Source of the DNA: an uncultured Myxococcales bacterium
GTDB taxonomy: Bacteria; Myxococcota_A; UBA9042
Length of the DNA: 64,000 nt
Direction: 5' to 3'
Assembly: GCA_903896545.1 (NCBI GenBank)
Contig: CAITYF010000029.1
Span: forward strand, 62,001-126,000
In this document: one piece after another, positions 42,114-50,801 of the stretch
Position numbering within the stretch: position 1 is the stretch's first letter
Layout: each line of letters begins with the position of its first letter
Program-made: the position numbers and the translations under genes
The notes under the pieces: model-generated
What the model was told of the DNA's origin: nothing
The model's database searches: none
Seen by the model: only the letters and a program-made list of their open reading frames with translations

Positions 42114-42790
42114 GCGCTTTCCTGCTCCAGCGCGCGCCGCAACACGTCTGGGTGTCTTTGACCAAATTCCAGCCACTTTTGCCGCAGCGACCACATCCGC
42201 TCCACCGGCATGTCGCCCCACCCGTTGAGCTGCGCACGCCGCCGCGGCAGGAGTTGCTCCAACGAGATGGCCAACGCGACCGACAAGTTGAACGACTGCA
42301 CCATCCCATACATCGGCAAAATGTACCGCCGATCTGCCAGTTTACGCATTTCTTCGCTGATGCCGAGCTTGGCGTTGCCCACGACGATCGCGATCTTCGG
42401 ATCGAGCGGCATCTCCGTGAGCAGTTCCGTCGCCTGCAGATCGCTCACCCAGATGCTGAAACCGTCCGCCTTCAGCGCGCGCAGCCCTTCGGCCGTTGAG
42501 CTGTGCTGATGAACGTCGACCCACTGATCCGCGGACTTGGCAACCGTCGAGCTCGACCGCATACCAAACTGGTTGTGGATCACGTGCAGGTCGTGCAGCC
42601 CGTAGCCCTCGGTCGTACGCAGACCGGCAGCGATGTTGTGCGGGTCAAAGACGTCCTCAAAGACCGTCGTCACGGACACGATCCGATGCCGCAGCACCGA
42701 GTCGATCCGCGCCAGCCGTTCCGGCGTGGTGTACGGCTCCAAAGGGTCGACCGCTGGCCAAGGGCCGCGTGGGTCCGAATGCTCGCTCAT
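42110..42790 (-). CDS. TrmH-family (SpoU) RNA 2'-O-methyltransferase
   Basis: Methylates ribose 2'-OH, most likely tRNA guanosine 18. SPOUT motifs: motif 1 NIAAGLRTTEGYG (about 51-63), motif 2 VVGNAKLGIS (about 136-145) and motif 3 PMYGMVQSFNLSVALAI (about 159-175), which builds the trefoil knot for SAM binding. 226 aa is a normal length. TrmH itself is the likeliest family, though NAKLG instead of GSE.xG in motif 2 deviates from the standard. It overlaps its two operon neighbours by 4 bp each. Confidence 0.87.
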   Translation of the reverse strand: MSEHSDPRGPWPAVDPLEPYTTPERLARIDSVLRHRIVSVTTVFEDVFDPHNIAAGLRTTEGYGLHDLHVIHNQFGMRSSSTVAKSADQWVDVHQHSSTAEGLRALKADGFSIWVSDLQATELLTEMPLDPKIAIVVGNAKLGISEEMRKLADRRYILPMYGMVQSFNLSVALAISLEQLLPRRRAQLNGWGDMPVERMWSLRQKWLEFGQRHPDVLRRALEQESA

Positions 42791-43731
42791 GGCGCCTCTT
42801 CTTCCTCGTCTTCGTCTTCTTCCTCGGCGGGTGGCACGTCATCGCTGACGCTGCCGGGAAGGCTGGTCACTTTCTTGCCGATAAGGATCCAGTGGATGAA
42901 CCGCTCGCGCGTCCGATCCGGAACCTCGGCGAGCCCGCGCGCCTGCGCCAGCGCGACGTCGCCGCCAAAGAACTTGATGTTCTCGGCAAGCTGCGCCTCG
43001 GCTTGGTCGATCACCGCCGCCAACGCCTCGCCTTCGCTCTGCGTGAGGGCGACCGGAAGGCCCGCGACGAGAAGTCCAGAATCAGGCGGAATCTCCAAAG
43101 CTTCCGCGATCGTGCGCTCAATCTGAACCGCCAGCACGATCTCGGGATCGTCGCGGTCGTGCGCCAGCCGCTTCGGATCCAGTTCAACGCCGTGCAGCGC
43201 ACGATCCAGCGTCGCGCCCGTCCACGTCGTCGGATCCTGCGCGAGCGTCAGCATCGCCCCCCAGAACAGCCCCTGCGCGTCCAACGCGTGCATGGTCTGC
43301 GCGACGCTCTGGCTTTCCGCCGCGTGCGGCCACGGCAGGAACACCAGCCGCCGCATCTCCATGCCGGACTCATTGCCCACGCGCAGGAACTTCGAGGCGC
43401 GCCCTTCCCACGCCACGAGCGTCGCCAGTTGCTTGCGGCAGCGTGGCAGGCTTGGATCGCAGGCGAGAACGACCGTCATCGGCGCGTCTTCCGGCCCGCG
43501 GCTGAGAAGCGTTTGCACATCGGTCGGATCCTGTTGCGGCACGTAGCGCGCGACTTGCCCGACGATCGCCTCTTCGTGCTGGACCCAAGACGCCAAGCCG
43601 CGATCAACCAGCAGCCACGCGAGCACAAACGCCAGAACAAGCCCGATCGCGCGCCCCAAGATCGACGGCAGAGCCGAGCGCGTCGTCGCGGGCGGCAGGT
43701 GCACAGGTTCAGACGGCGAAGGAGAAGTCAC
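42787..43731 (-). CDS. Membrane-anchored thioredoxin-fold protein, DsbA-like
   Basis: A 314-residue protein: one membrane helix at about 24-44, then a periplasmic thioredoxin-like domain. MTVVLACDPSLPRCRKQLATL sits where DsbA-type proteins have their CxxC, but here the two Cys are separated by six residues (C-x6-C), so disulphide exchange may be altered. The C-terminus is a run of acidic residues (EEEDEDEEEEAP). The start is uncertain: GTG 43731 (AGGCGG upstream) is chosen; GTG 43761 is possible. First gene of the trio with trmH and GST. Confidence 0.65.
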   Translation of the reverse strand: MTSPSPSEPVHLPPATTRSALPSILGRAIGLVLAFVLAWLLVDRGLASWVQHEEAIVGQVARYVPQQDPTDVQTLLSRGPEDAPMTVVLACDPSLPRCRKQLATLVAWEGRASKFLRVGNESGMEMRRLVFLPWPHAAESQSVAQTMHALDAQGLFWGAMLTLAQDPTTWTGATLDRALHGVELDPKRLAHDRDDPEIVLAVQIERTIAEALEIPPDSGLLVAGLPVALTQSEGEALAAVIDQAEAQLAENIKFFGGDVALAQARGLAEVPDRTRERFIHWILIGKKVTSLPGSVSDDVPPAEEEDEDEEEEAP

Positions 43732-43932
43732 GAAAGAAGCCGCCTGCGGCAACGGGCCCACACGGACCGGAGGCTGGCGAGTATGGCTGAAATGGTGGCG
43801 TGGGGGAACGGCTGAAATGGACGGCGGCTCGTGTGTCAATTCTGCCACACCACGAGGCGGCGCGGCCGTGCAGGCTGACCTCGCCACGCGTCTGTGAGAC
43901 ACTTCGGGCCCCACTCGCCCTTCGAGGTTGTC

Positions 43933-45918
43933 ATGTCCGCACAGTCGCAAATTTCCCCGGATCTCCTCACCATTGCCACCATCAAGGGCCTCGCGATCGA
44001 CGCGATTCAGGCGGCCAATTCCGGTCACCCCGGCATGCCGCTGGGCATGGCGGACGCGGCGTACGTGCTCTGGCAGGACTTCTTGCGCTTTGACCCAGCC
44101 GCTCCGAACTGGCCCGATCGCGATCGGTTCGTGCTTTCGGCCGGCCACGGTTCGACCTTGCAGTATGCGCTTTTGCACCTCTACGGCTACGACGTGTCGA
44201 TCGACGACCTGAAGCAGTTCCGCCAGTTGCATTCCAAGACGCCGGGACACCCGGAGTTTGGTCATACGGTGGGCGTGGAGACGACGACCGGTCCGCTGGG
44301 TCAAGGCATCGCAAACGCTGTGGGCATGGCGCTCGCTGAAGAACGGCTGCGCGCTGAATTTGGCGCCGAACACGTCGACCACTGGACCTACACGATCGCC
44401 GGCGATGGCTGCTTCATGGAAGGCGTGGCGTCGGAAGCGTCGTCGCTGGCGGGCCATCTCGGCTTGGGCCGCCTGATCGTGCTGTACGATTCCAACCACA
44501 TCACGATCGACGGGCGCACGGAACTGACGTTCACCGAAGACGTTGCCGCGCGGTATGCAGCGTACAAGTGGCAAGTGCTGAACGTGGAAGGCACCGACTT
44601 GCCGGCGATCCGGGAGGCGCTGACCGCTGCCAAGGCGGACACGACGCGGCCAACGCTGATCGTCTGCGACACGGTGATCGGCCGCGGTTCGCCCAAGCTG
44701 GCGGGCAGTCACAAAGCCCACGGCGCGCCATTTGGCGTGGATGAAGTGGCGGCGACCAAGACGAACATCGGCTTGAACCCGCAGGAATTCTTCGCCGTGG
44801 ATCCGTCCGTGTATGCGCACACGCGTGGCAACAACGCGGCGCGCGCAGATCTGCGGCAGGATTGGGAAAAGCGCGCGCTGTCGGCCAAAGGCCAGTCACT
44901 GGTGCAGCGCCTGAATCCGGATCTGCCGACTTTGGCGGCGCAGGTCGCGTGGCCAAAGCAGGATGTGGGCGCACAGCTCTCGACCCGCAAGGGCGGCGAG
45001 AAAGTGATGGCGGCGGTGGGCGCGGTCGTGCCGCAGTTGTTGGGCGGCAGCGCGGACCTGGGCCACTCGACGTTCACGGAAATCACGGGCGGCGGCCACG
45101 TGCAAAACGGCAACTGGCTCGGCCGCAACATGCACTGGGGCATCCGCGAACACGCGATGGGCTCCGTCAGCAACGGCTTGGCCGCCCACGGCGGGCACAT
45201 TCCGATTGCCTCGACGTTCCTGGTTTTCCACGATTACATGCGCCCGGCCAACCGCTTGGCGGCGCTGATGGGCCTGCAGGTCATCACCGTTTACACGCAC
45301 GACTCGATCTTCGTCGGTGAAGATGGTCCGACCCACCAGCCGATCGAGACCATCATGGCGATGCGGCTCATTCCGAACACCGTCGTGCTGCGACCGGCCG
45401 ATCTGGCGGAGACAGCGGGCGCGTGGCGCGTGGCGCTGCTGCGCGGCAAGGCTCCGACGATTCTGGCGCTGACGCGGCAGAACCTTCCGGAACTCGCGCG
45501 GGAGCCAGCGCTCGGCGATTCCGTCGTCGCGGTGGAGCGCGGCGGCTACGTGCTGCGGCAGGAGAAGGCGGCGCTGAAGTTGGTCATCCTCGCGACGGGC
45601 TCGGAAGTTCACCTCGCGCTGGGCGCGCAGGAGCAGCTGGAAGCGGAAGGAGTCGGCGTGCGCGTCGTGTCGCTGCCGTCGCTTGAACTCTTCGAGGCGC
45701 AGTCGGCCGAATACCGCAAGTCCGTGCTGCCCAAGGGCATTGCGCGCCTGAGCGTGGAGGCCGGCACCACGCGCGGCTGGGAACGGTTCGTCGGTGAAGA
45801 CGGCGCGAGCATCGGCATCGACACGTTTGGCGCGAGTGCGCCCGACAAGGTGCTGGCGAAGCTCTTCGGATTCACCACGGAAAACGTGATCGCCAAGGCG
45901 CGCGCGTTGCTCGGCTAG
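43933..45918 (+). CDS. tkt: Transketolase
   Basis: Thiamine-diphosphate enzyme of the non-oxidative pentose phosphate pathway and Calvin-type exchange, 661 residues. Visible: [12 protein letters not shown] near the N-terminus (about 30-41), [27 protein letters not shown] for the ThDP/metal site (about 157-169; GDG motif), GIREHAMG with catalytic Glu (about 397-404), and [20 protein letters not shown] 43933 has GAGG upstream; an upstream ATG at 43894 is less likely. No other pentose pathway gene adjoins it. It ends 6 bp before the convergent methyltransferase gene. Confidence 0.97.
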   Translation: MSAQSQISPDLLTIATIKGLAIDAIQAANSGHPGMPLGMADAAYVLWQDFLRFDPAAPNWPDRDRFVLSAGHGSTLQYALLHLYGYDVSIDDLKQFRQLHSKTPGHPEFGHTVGVETTTGPLGQGIANAVGMALAEERLRAEFGAEHVDHWTYTIAGDGCFMEGVASEASSLAGHLGLGRLIVLYDSNHITIDGRTELTFTEDVAARYAAYKWQVLNVEGTDLPAIREALTAAKADTTRPTLIVCDTVIGRGSPKLAGSHKAHGAPFGVDEVAATKTNIGLNPQEFFAVDPSVYAHTRGNNAARADLRQDWEKRALSAKGQSLVQRLNPDLPTLAAQVAWPKQDVGAQLSTRKGGEKVMAAVGAVVPQLLGGSADLGHSTFTEITGGGHVQNGNWLGRNMHWGIREHAMGSVSNGLAAHGGHIPIASTFLVFHDYMRPANRLAALMGLQVITVYTHDSIFVGEDGPTHQPIETIMAMRLIPNTVVLRPADLAETAGAWRVALLRGKAPTILALTRQNLPELAREPALGDSVVAVERGGYVLRQEKAALKLVILATGSEVHLALGAQEQLEAEGVGVRVVSLPSLELFEAQSAEYRKSVLPKGIARLSVEAGTTRGWERFVGEDGASIGIDTFGASAPDKVLAKLFGFTTENVIAKARALLG

Positions 45919-45924
45919 ATCGCG

Positions 45925-47658
45925 CTACTCGGCGGAGAACCTCATTTTCCACGCGGCGTCTTCCGCCTGTCGCTGACGTTCATCTGCGCGGAGGACCGCG
46001 TCCAGGAGCGAGAGAGCGGTTTCCCTCCACAGCCCCGCGCGGTCGCCTGCGAGCGCCTCGCCCAGGTGCCGGAACGTCGTCGGAATTTCGTCCAGATCCG
46101 CAGCGAGACGCGCCAACGCCAGATGCAAACCCGCGTCCGTCGGCGCAATCGCTAGCCCCTGACGCAACGCCAGCTCCGCCTCCGTCGCTTCCCCCAACAG
46201 CGCGTGCGCCGTGCCCGCCAAACGCCACAGCGTCGGGCTCGTCACGGGGTTCAGCTCCAGCCCGCGCGCGGCGAGCGCCAGCCCCAGTTGCAACTGCCCC
46301 ACTTGCAGCGCCTTCTCCGCCGCTTCCTGCAGGATCAGCCAGTCGTCCGGTTCTGCCAGCGCAGCTTGCCTCCACGCTTCAAGCGCCGCGGCGGGTTCGG
46401 TTTGTAGACGCGCCAGGTCCACGTGCGATCGCGCCGTGTTCAACGCCGGTCCCGAAAACAGCCGAGAAAAAGCCGTAGACGTCTGCGGCAACGGACGTTG
46501 CGTCAGCAGCCGCGTCGCATGGTCGCGCAGACCGTCGTCGGCGGGGGCCAGCCACAGGTCCGCCTGCCCGTGCGCCGCGTGCCAACCATCCAGCTGCACA
46601 AAACTGACGGGCATGGCCAACGTCCGACCAAACCGCTGCGGCAGGCGCGATTGCGCGGCCGCTTCGGGCGTCACCAGCCCAACGTCGCGCAGCACGGCGA
46701 AGCCCGTTGGCGCCAAGGCAGCGCGCAGTTCCGGCAGCATACGAAGTGCGCCCACCGGGTGGTGCAGCACGGTGCCCTCGGCCAGCAGCACGTGATCCGC
46801 ACCCAGAGCCGCGCGTTGTTCCGTCGCCGCGCGCGCCAGTTCCGTCGCGTCCGGGTGGTCGGCCAGCGCAAAGGGCAGCATCCGCAATTGCAGATGCGTC
46901 AGGAGTTGCCCGCCGCTCACGCGCAGCGCCGATTCCACCGTGCCGTCCGCCGCCAGGGATTGACCGTCCGCCAAAGGAAGCTGTGTTGCTTGCTCCCAGG
47001 CCGGAACATCGGGCACTTCTGTGCACAACGCGGCGATCTCCCACGCGTCGCCCTGCTGGCGGTAGATGTCGACCGGCAGCGCGTCCAGAACATAATGCCC
47101 CCCGACCGCGTGGATCCGGCCGCGCAGGTCAAAGACCGTCTGCGTTTCGTGCTCGCGAAAGAGTCCGGGGAGCCGCGCGTCCATCAGCCCCACGCGCACA
47201 CGCGCGCCGTGCACCGCGAACACGTGACGATCCAGCGCAAGTTGAATGACCGACGGGCTGATGTCCGTTGCAAAAACCACCAGCCGCGCGAACCAGTCGT
47301 GACCGCCGGCCAAACACACGCGTCGAAACGACTCCAGAAGCCCGCGCAGGTGCGTACCCGTGCCGATGCCCAGCTCCACCAGCACGATTTCTTGCGGCAG
47401 ATCGCCCGCCGACAGACGTTCCGCACACCAAGCCGCGAGCAACTGCGCGCCATGCGCGGCCATTATCCCGCTGTCGTGTCCCGCCGTCGGCAGTTGTCCG
47501 CTGAGCAACAGGTCTGCGCCCGTTTGCAGCCACGCAGCTTGGGCAATCCGCGCTTCCAGACAGCGCCCAAGCGGCGTCCACTCCTCCAGGACGGCGACCG
47601 GCGGCACGTCGGCGGGAGTCGCAGGCGTTTGCACTTCCTTCTTGCGGCGCTTCTCCAT
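45925..47658 (-). CDS. MidA/NDUFAF7-like SAM methyltransferase with C-terminal TPRs
   Basis: A 577-residue protein. The N-terminal half is a class I methyltransferase with motif I VELGIGTGTHLRGLL (about 93-107), and GGHYVLDALPVDIYRQQGDAWE (about 196-217), reminiscent of the NEFFDALPV signature of MidA/NDUFAF7. The C-terminal 180 residues form at least three TPR-like helix pairs (SPTLWRLAGTAHALLGEATEAELALRQGLAIAPTDAGLHLALARL). The methyl acceptor is unknown; NDUFAF7 methylates a complex I subunit in eukaryotes. The fusion to TPRs is less usual. RBS GGGAG. Confidence 0.7.
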   Translation of the reverse strand: MEKRRKKEVQTPATPADVPPVAVLEEWTPLGRCLEARIAQAAWLQTGADLLLSGQLPTAGHDSGIMAAHGAQLLAAWCAERLSAGDLPQEIVLVELGIGTGTHLRGLLESFRRVCLAGGHDWFARLVVFATDISPSVIQLALDRHVFAVHGARVRVGLMDARLPGLFREHETQTVFDLRGRIHAVGGHYVLDALPVDIYRQQGDAWEIAALCTEVPDVPAWEQATQLPLADGQSLAADGTVESALRVSGGQLLTHLQLRMLPFALADHPDATELARAATEQRAALGADHVLLAEGTVLHHPVGALRMLPELRAALAPTGFAVLRDVGLVTPEAAAQSRLPQRFGRTLAMPVSFVQLDGWHAAHGQADLWLAPADDGLRDHATRLLTQRPLPQTSTAFSRLFSGPALNTARSHVDLARLQTEPAAALEAWRQAALAEPDDWLILQEAAEKALQVGQLQLGLALAARGLELNPVTSPTLWRLAGTAHALLGEATEAELALRQGLAIAPTDAGLHLALARLAADLDEIPTTFRHLGEALAGDRAGLWRETALSLLDAVLRADERQRQAEDAAWKMRFSAE

Positions 47659-47746
47659 CGCAAACTCCCAGCGGCCGTGTGGCTGTGGCTGTTGTAGCAG
47701 GAGACGCCGCCAGCGGGAATGGTGCGGCGCGCGAAGAATTCCGTGC

Positions 47747-47752
47747 TACCTT
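47747..47752 (+). promoter_or_regulatory. -10 box 6 nt before the phospholipase-D gene
   Basis: TACCTT at 47747-47752 with the ATG at 47759. No clear -35 and no ribosome-binding site; the spacing equals that at the TonB-like gene and suggests a leaderless mRNA. Confidence 0.45.
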
Positions 47753-47758
47753 TTGCCC

Positions 47759-48907
47759 ATGGCGCCTCCTTCCGGCATCTTCCCGCCTCTCGGTCGACAC
47801 CACGCGCTGGACGCGGACATGCACCCCGCGCACCACGTGCAAGTGCTGCTGGACCCGCATCAGGCGTGGCAGGTGCTGCTAGCGGACATCGCGCAGGCAC
47901 AGGTGTCGATCCTGATTGAGCTGTACATGCTGGTTGACGACGTCGCCGGGCGGATCTTCGTCGCCGCGTTGGGGCAGGCGGTTGCACGCGGCGTCGATGT
48001 GCGGCTGACGATCGACGGCGTCGGGTCATTGGACGTCGCAGGCGCGCTGCTGCACCAACTGACAGACGCGGGCGTGAAGTGGCGCGTCTTCCACCCCGTG
48101 ACGACCGCGACGCCGTGGAAGCACTGGCTGCGGCGAAACCACCGCAAGCTGATGGTGTTTGACGAGTCGGTCGCCCACGTCGGTGGGCGGAATATCGGTG
48201 AGCGCTACTACGCGATGGCACCGGGCGAAGCGGTGTGGCTGGATTTGGGCGCGCGCGTGGAAGGTCCGTGCGCGGTGCAGATGGCGTCTGTTCTGCGATC
48301 GCACTGGCGCAAGGTCGCGCGCCGCAAGCAGCTGCCGCCGCCACCGCAAGGAAACGCTTTGGTCGCCCATGCCTTCAATCTCGGCGGACCGCGCAAGGCG
48401 TACGCGAATCGGCGGATGCTCCAAGCCGTGCGGAGCGCGACCCAAAGCATTCACTTGGTTCAGGCCTATTTCCTACCGAACTGGGCCCTCCAACGTGCGC
48501 TGGTCGCAGCAGCCCGACGCGGCGTGGACGTGCGCGTCATCGTGCCGGACATTGTCGCGTCCGACGTGCCGATCGTGGCGTTGGGCAGCGAGCACGGCGT
48601 CGGTCGCTTGCTCAAGCGTGGCGTCCGGGTCTTCACGCTTCACACCGGCGTGCTGCACGGCAAGTTCATGGTCATCGACGGTGACTGGTGGACCGTCGGA
48701 TCGGCGAACATGGACCCGCTGTCGCGCCTGCGGAATTTGGAAGCCAACGTCGTCGGGCTGGGACACGCGGAAGCGGCAGCGGTGGAAACCTACTACCAGC
48801 AGATCGAGGCCGCCGCGCACGAAGTCTCTTGGGAGACCTGGCAGCGGCGTCCGCTCTTGCGGCGTTTTGCGGGCGCGGTCCTGTGGCGTCTTCGCGGGCT
48901 TGCGTAG
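47759..48907 (+). CDS. Phospholipase D / cardiolipin synthase family protein
   Basis: A 382-residue enzyme with two HKD motifs: NHRKLMVFDESVAHVGGRN (His at about 128) and LHGKFMVIDGDWWTVGSANMD (His at about 300). The paired HxKxxxxD...GSxN are the PLD superfamily active site. It is cardiolipin-synthase-like (ClsB/ClsC length) but lacks the N-terminal membrane helices of ClsA. Likely acts on phosphatidylglycerol at the membrane; a broader phosphatidyl-transfer role is possible. Diverges from the MidA-like gene over a 100-bp gap. Confidence 0.9.
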   Translation: MAPPSGIFPPLGRHHALDADMHPAHHVQVLLDPHQAWQVLLADIAQAQVSILIELYMLVDDVAGRIFVAALGQAVARGVDVRLTIDGVGSLDVAGALLHQLTDAGVKWRVFHPVTTATPWKHWLRRNHRKLMVFDESVAHVGGRNIGERYYAMAPGEAVWLDLGARVEGPCAVQMASVLRSHWRKVARRKQLPPPPQGNALVAHAFNLGGPRKAYANRRMLQAVRSATQSIHLVQAYFLPNWALQRALVAAARRGVDVRVIVPDIVASDVPIVALGSEHGVGRLLKRGVRVFTLHTGVLHGKFMVIDGDWWTVGSANMDPLSRLRNLEANVVGLGHAEAAAVETYYQQIEAAAHEVSWETWQRRPLLRRFAGAVLWRLRGLA

Positions 48908-49008
48908 ACGGGGCTCAGTACATCCGTGGATTGACTCGGAGCCAACTATCTTGTGTCGCCGCGAGTCGGCCCGCAGGGACGCGAGCTTGGCGACCCAGCT
49001 AGCAGCCC

Positions 49009-49062
49009 AAACATGCGGAAACGAACCGCTGGAGTTGATCTCCAGTCTCGGCAGGCATGTTT
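49009..49062. repeat. Nested inverted repeats between the PLD and Cys-rich genes
   Basis: AAACATGC (49009-49016) / GCATGTTT (49055-49062) enclose a second hairpin CTGGAG-ttgat-CTCCAG (49029-49045). It lies between two convergent genes and may be a bidirectional terminator, though no T-run is present. Confidence 0.5.
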
Positions 49063-49064
49063 GG

Positions 49065-49349
49065 CTAAGCGTCTTTGTGCTCGCAACCCAGGCACTGCTG
49101 CGCGCACGTCACACCCCGAGGTAGGTGCGAGCATTGCGCGACGGCCACCTTGCGACGCTGCGACCACGGCCAGCGCTTCTGCGACTCCACGAGAATCTCG
49201 GCAGTTCGCCCATCCGAGGGGCACTGCACGCTACGCGCAGTCAGGACCCGCGACGCGACGACGGCGGCGGCGCCAAGCAGAAGAACCAGCGCCATCGCGA
49301 TGACGGCGTAGGCGGGAAGGATGCTGTCAAAAAGTCCAAGTGCAAACAT
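49065..49349 (-). CDS. Small membrane protein with Cys-rich C-terminal domain
   Basis: A 94-residue protein: one membrane helix (about 12-33, LPAYAVIAMALVLLLGAAAVV) and a soluble tail with five Cys: a Cys in SVQCPSDG, then AVAQCSHLPRGVTCAQQCLGCEH. The spacing (CP...C...C..CLGC) resembles a common small family whose members have a CPETG...C..C..C zinc-like site beside a membrane anchor. The start is ATG 49349, with GAGG 10 bases upstream. Function unknown. Confidence 0.65.
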   Translation of the reverse strand: MFALGLFDSILPAYAVIAMALVLLLGAAAVVASRVLTARSVQCPSDGRTAEILVESQKRWPWSQRRKVAVAQCSHLPRGVTCAQQCLGCEHKDA

Positions 49350-49396
49350 GGGTGCCTCGATACGAAAAGATTTCGACGACGACTCGCTCCAGCTGA

Positions 49397-49424
49397 AAGG
49401 TAGCGCATCGGCCAAGGACGGCAA
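49397..49424 (-). promoter_or_regulatory. Promoter of the small Cys-rich membrane protein gene
   Basis: On the minus strand: TTGCCG (complement of 49419-49424), 16-bp spacer, TACCTT (complement of 49397-49402), about 45 bp before the ATG at 49349. The -10 box equals that of the dnaK promoter. Confidence 0.65.
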
Positions 49425-49481
49425 TTCCTCGGCGGGCGGCGATGACAAATCGGTGATAGGCGGCGTGGCGCAGGATCGGCG

Positions 49482-50801
49482 CTACAGCACCAACTCGAAC
49501 CGCCGCACCAGCGCGCCAGGCAGCAAACTGCTCGCCGTGTGGCGCGCGCCGTACGTGTCCGTGTCGACCAGAAGCGCGCGCTCGACCGTCAGCGCCTCCA
49601 ACTGCTCGCCCAGCACGCGAAACAGCGAGTCGTCAAAGCGCATCACGTTCAACGGCGCGACGATTTCGCCGTTTTCCACCCAGAACGTCGCAAACCGCGT
49701 CATGCCGGTCACGCGCGCGTTCATGCGATCGCTGAAGTTCAGGTACCACAAGTTGCCGATGTAAAGTCCGGTTCCGAGCTGCTTGAGGACGTCCGCGTCG
49801 GGCAAGTCACCCGCCGCCATGTGCAGCGATTGCGTGACCTCTTCGCCGTCCGCGTTCGCCGTCAGCCCGTATTCCTGGGCCGTCCGCGGCGAAATCAGGC
49901 TGCCCGTCAGTTTGCCCGCGGTAATCAGCGGCACTTGCGCGGGCTTCTGGAAGCCTTCCGCTTGAAACGCGGGCGAAAGTCCTTCCGCAGTGTTCTCGGT
50001 CAGCGACACGAGCGGTGAAAACGCGACTTCACCTTGTTGCAGTTTCAGAAGCGGACTGCGTTTCACGCGCAACTGCTTCTCGGAAAAGCCACCCCAGTTC
50101 AGCATCGAGAGGAGCGATTCCAGCGCCACCGGCGAAAAGTACGCACGGTACCCACCCGGCGCCAGCGTTTTCGCCGGCTTCTGCAAGAGGAGGAGTTGCG
50201 CCGACGCCGCATCCAATTTGCGGACAAAGACGGCCTCGTCCCACGCCGTGCCTGCGTACGCGCACTTCACCGCTTTGTCGCCGTGGGCGTAGAGGCTCCA
50301 ATCGAGGTTGAAGCTCGCCGTTTCTGACCATAACCGCGCGCCCGTACTGGCGGCAAAGCCGTAGGCGATGGTGCCGCACGCGAGGATGCCGACCAGATCG
50401 AAGGCCTCCGCGCGCGCCGTCACCGTGGCGACAATCGCTGCAGCGTCCAGCGAGGATGAAACTGGCAGTTCGGTACTCCGCAGCGCCTCATTGGAAAGCA
50501 GCAAGTGCGGATCCTCCGCGACGTCGGCCAGCTGCACACGAAGCGCCTGCAGTTGCGCCAGTACCAGCGCGTTGTCGGCGTCCGCCTGCTGGCTCAACCC
50601 CAGGGTCACGGACACTTGCTTGCCACCTGCGACGAGGCGCACCGTCAGGAACGCCTGCTCCACGTGCCCCGCTTGGCGGACACGCGCGTGGTTGAACCGC
50701 ACAAAATCGGAATTCTCGGCCGCCAGCCACGCCGTAAAGCGTTCGCCGGGCTGCAGGTGCGCCGTGATCAGATCGCCAAGTTGCGAAAATGCTTGTTGCA
50801 T
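49482..50801 (-). CDS. TldD/PmbA family protein, PmbA-like subunit
   Basis: Non-metal-bearing partner in a TldD/PmbA (TldE) protease pair, 439 residues. It shows the family fold (N-terminal alpha/beta domain; C-terminal beta-barrel-type region with VENGEIVAPLNVMRFDDSLFRVL near the end, the usual NG-I-P motif) but no HExxxH. Together with the upstream TldD-like protein it should form a heterodimer that cleaves unfolded peptides; in E. coli the pair matures microcin B17 and CcdA. No bacteriocin gene is near. ATG shares one base with the stop of tldD. Confidence 0.87.
   Translation of the reverse strand: MQQAFSQLGDLITAHLQPGERFTAWLAAENSDFVRFNHARVRQAGHVEQAFLTVRLVAGGKQVSVTLGLSQQADADNALVLAQLQALRVQLADVAEDPHLLLSNEALRSTELPVSSSLDAAAIVATVTARAEAFDLVGILACGTIAYGFAASTGARLWSETASFNLDWSLYAHGDKAVKCAYAGTAWDEAVFVRKLDAASAQLLLLQKPAKTLAPGGYRAYFSPVALESLLSMLNWGGFSEKQLRVKRSPLLKLQQGEVAFSPLVSLTENTAEGLSPAFQAEGFQKPAQVPLITAGKLTGSLISPRTAQEYGLTANADGEEVTQSLHMAAGDLPDADVLKQLGTGLYIGNLWYLNFSDRMNARVTGMTRFATFWVENGEIVAPLNVMRFDDSLFRVLGEQLEALTVERALLVDTDTYGARHTASSLLPGALVRRFELVL

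Noticed and set aside
43762-44820. N-terminal extension of the thioredoxin-fold protein to a frame start at 44820
   Set aside because: The extension lies opposite transketolase and has antisense-type composition; the membrane helix follows the GTG at 43731.
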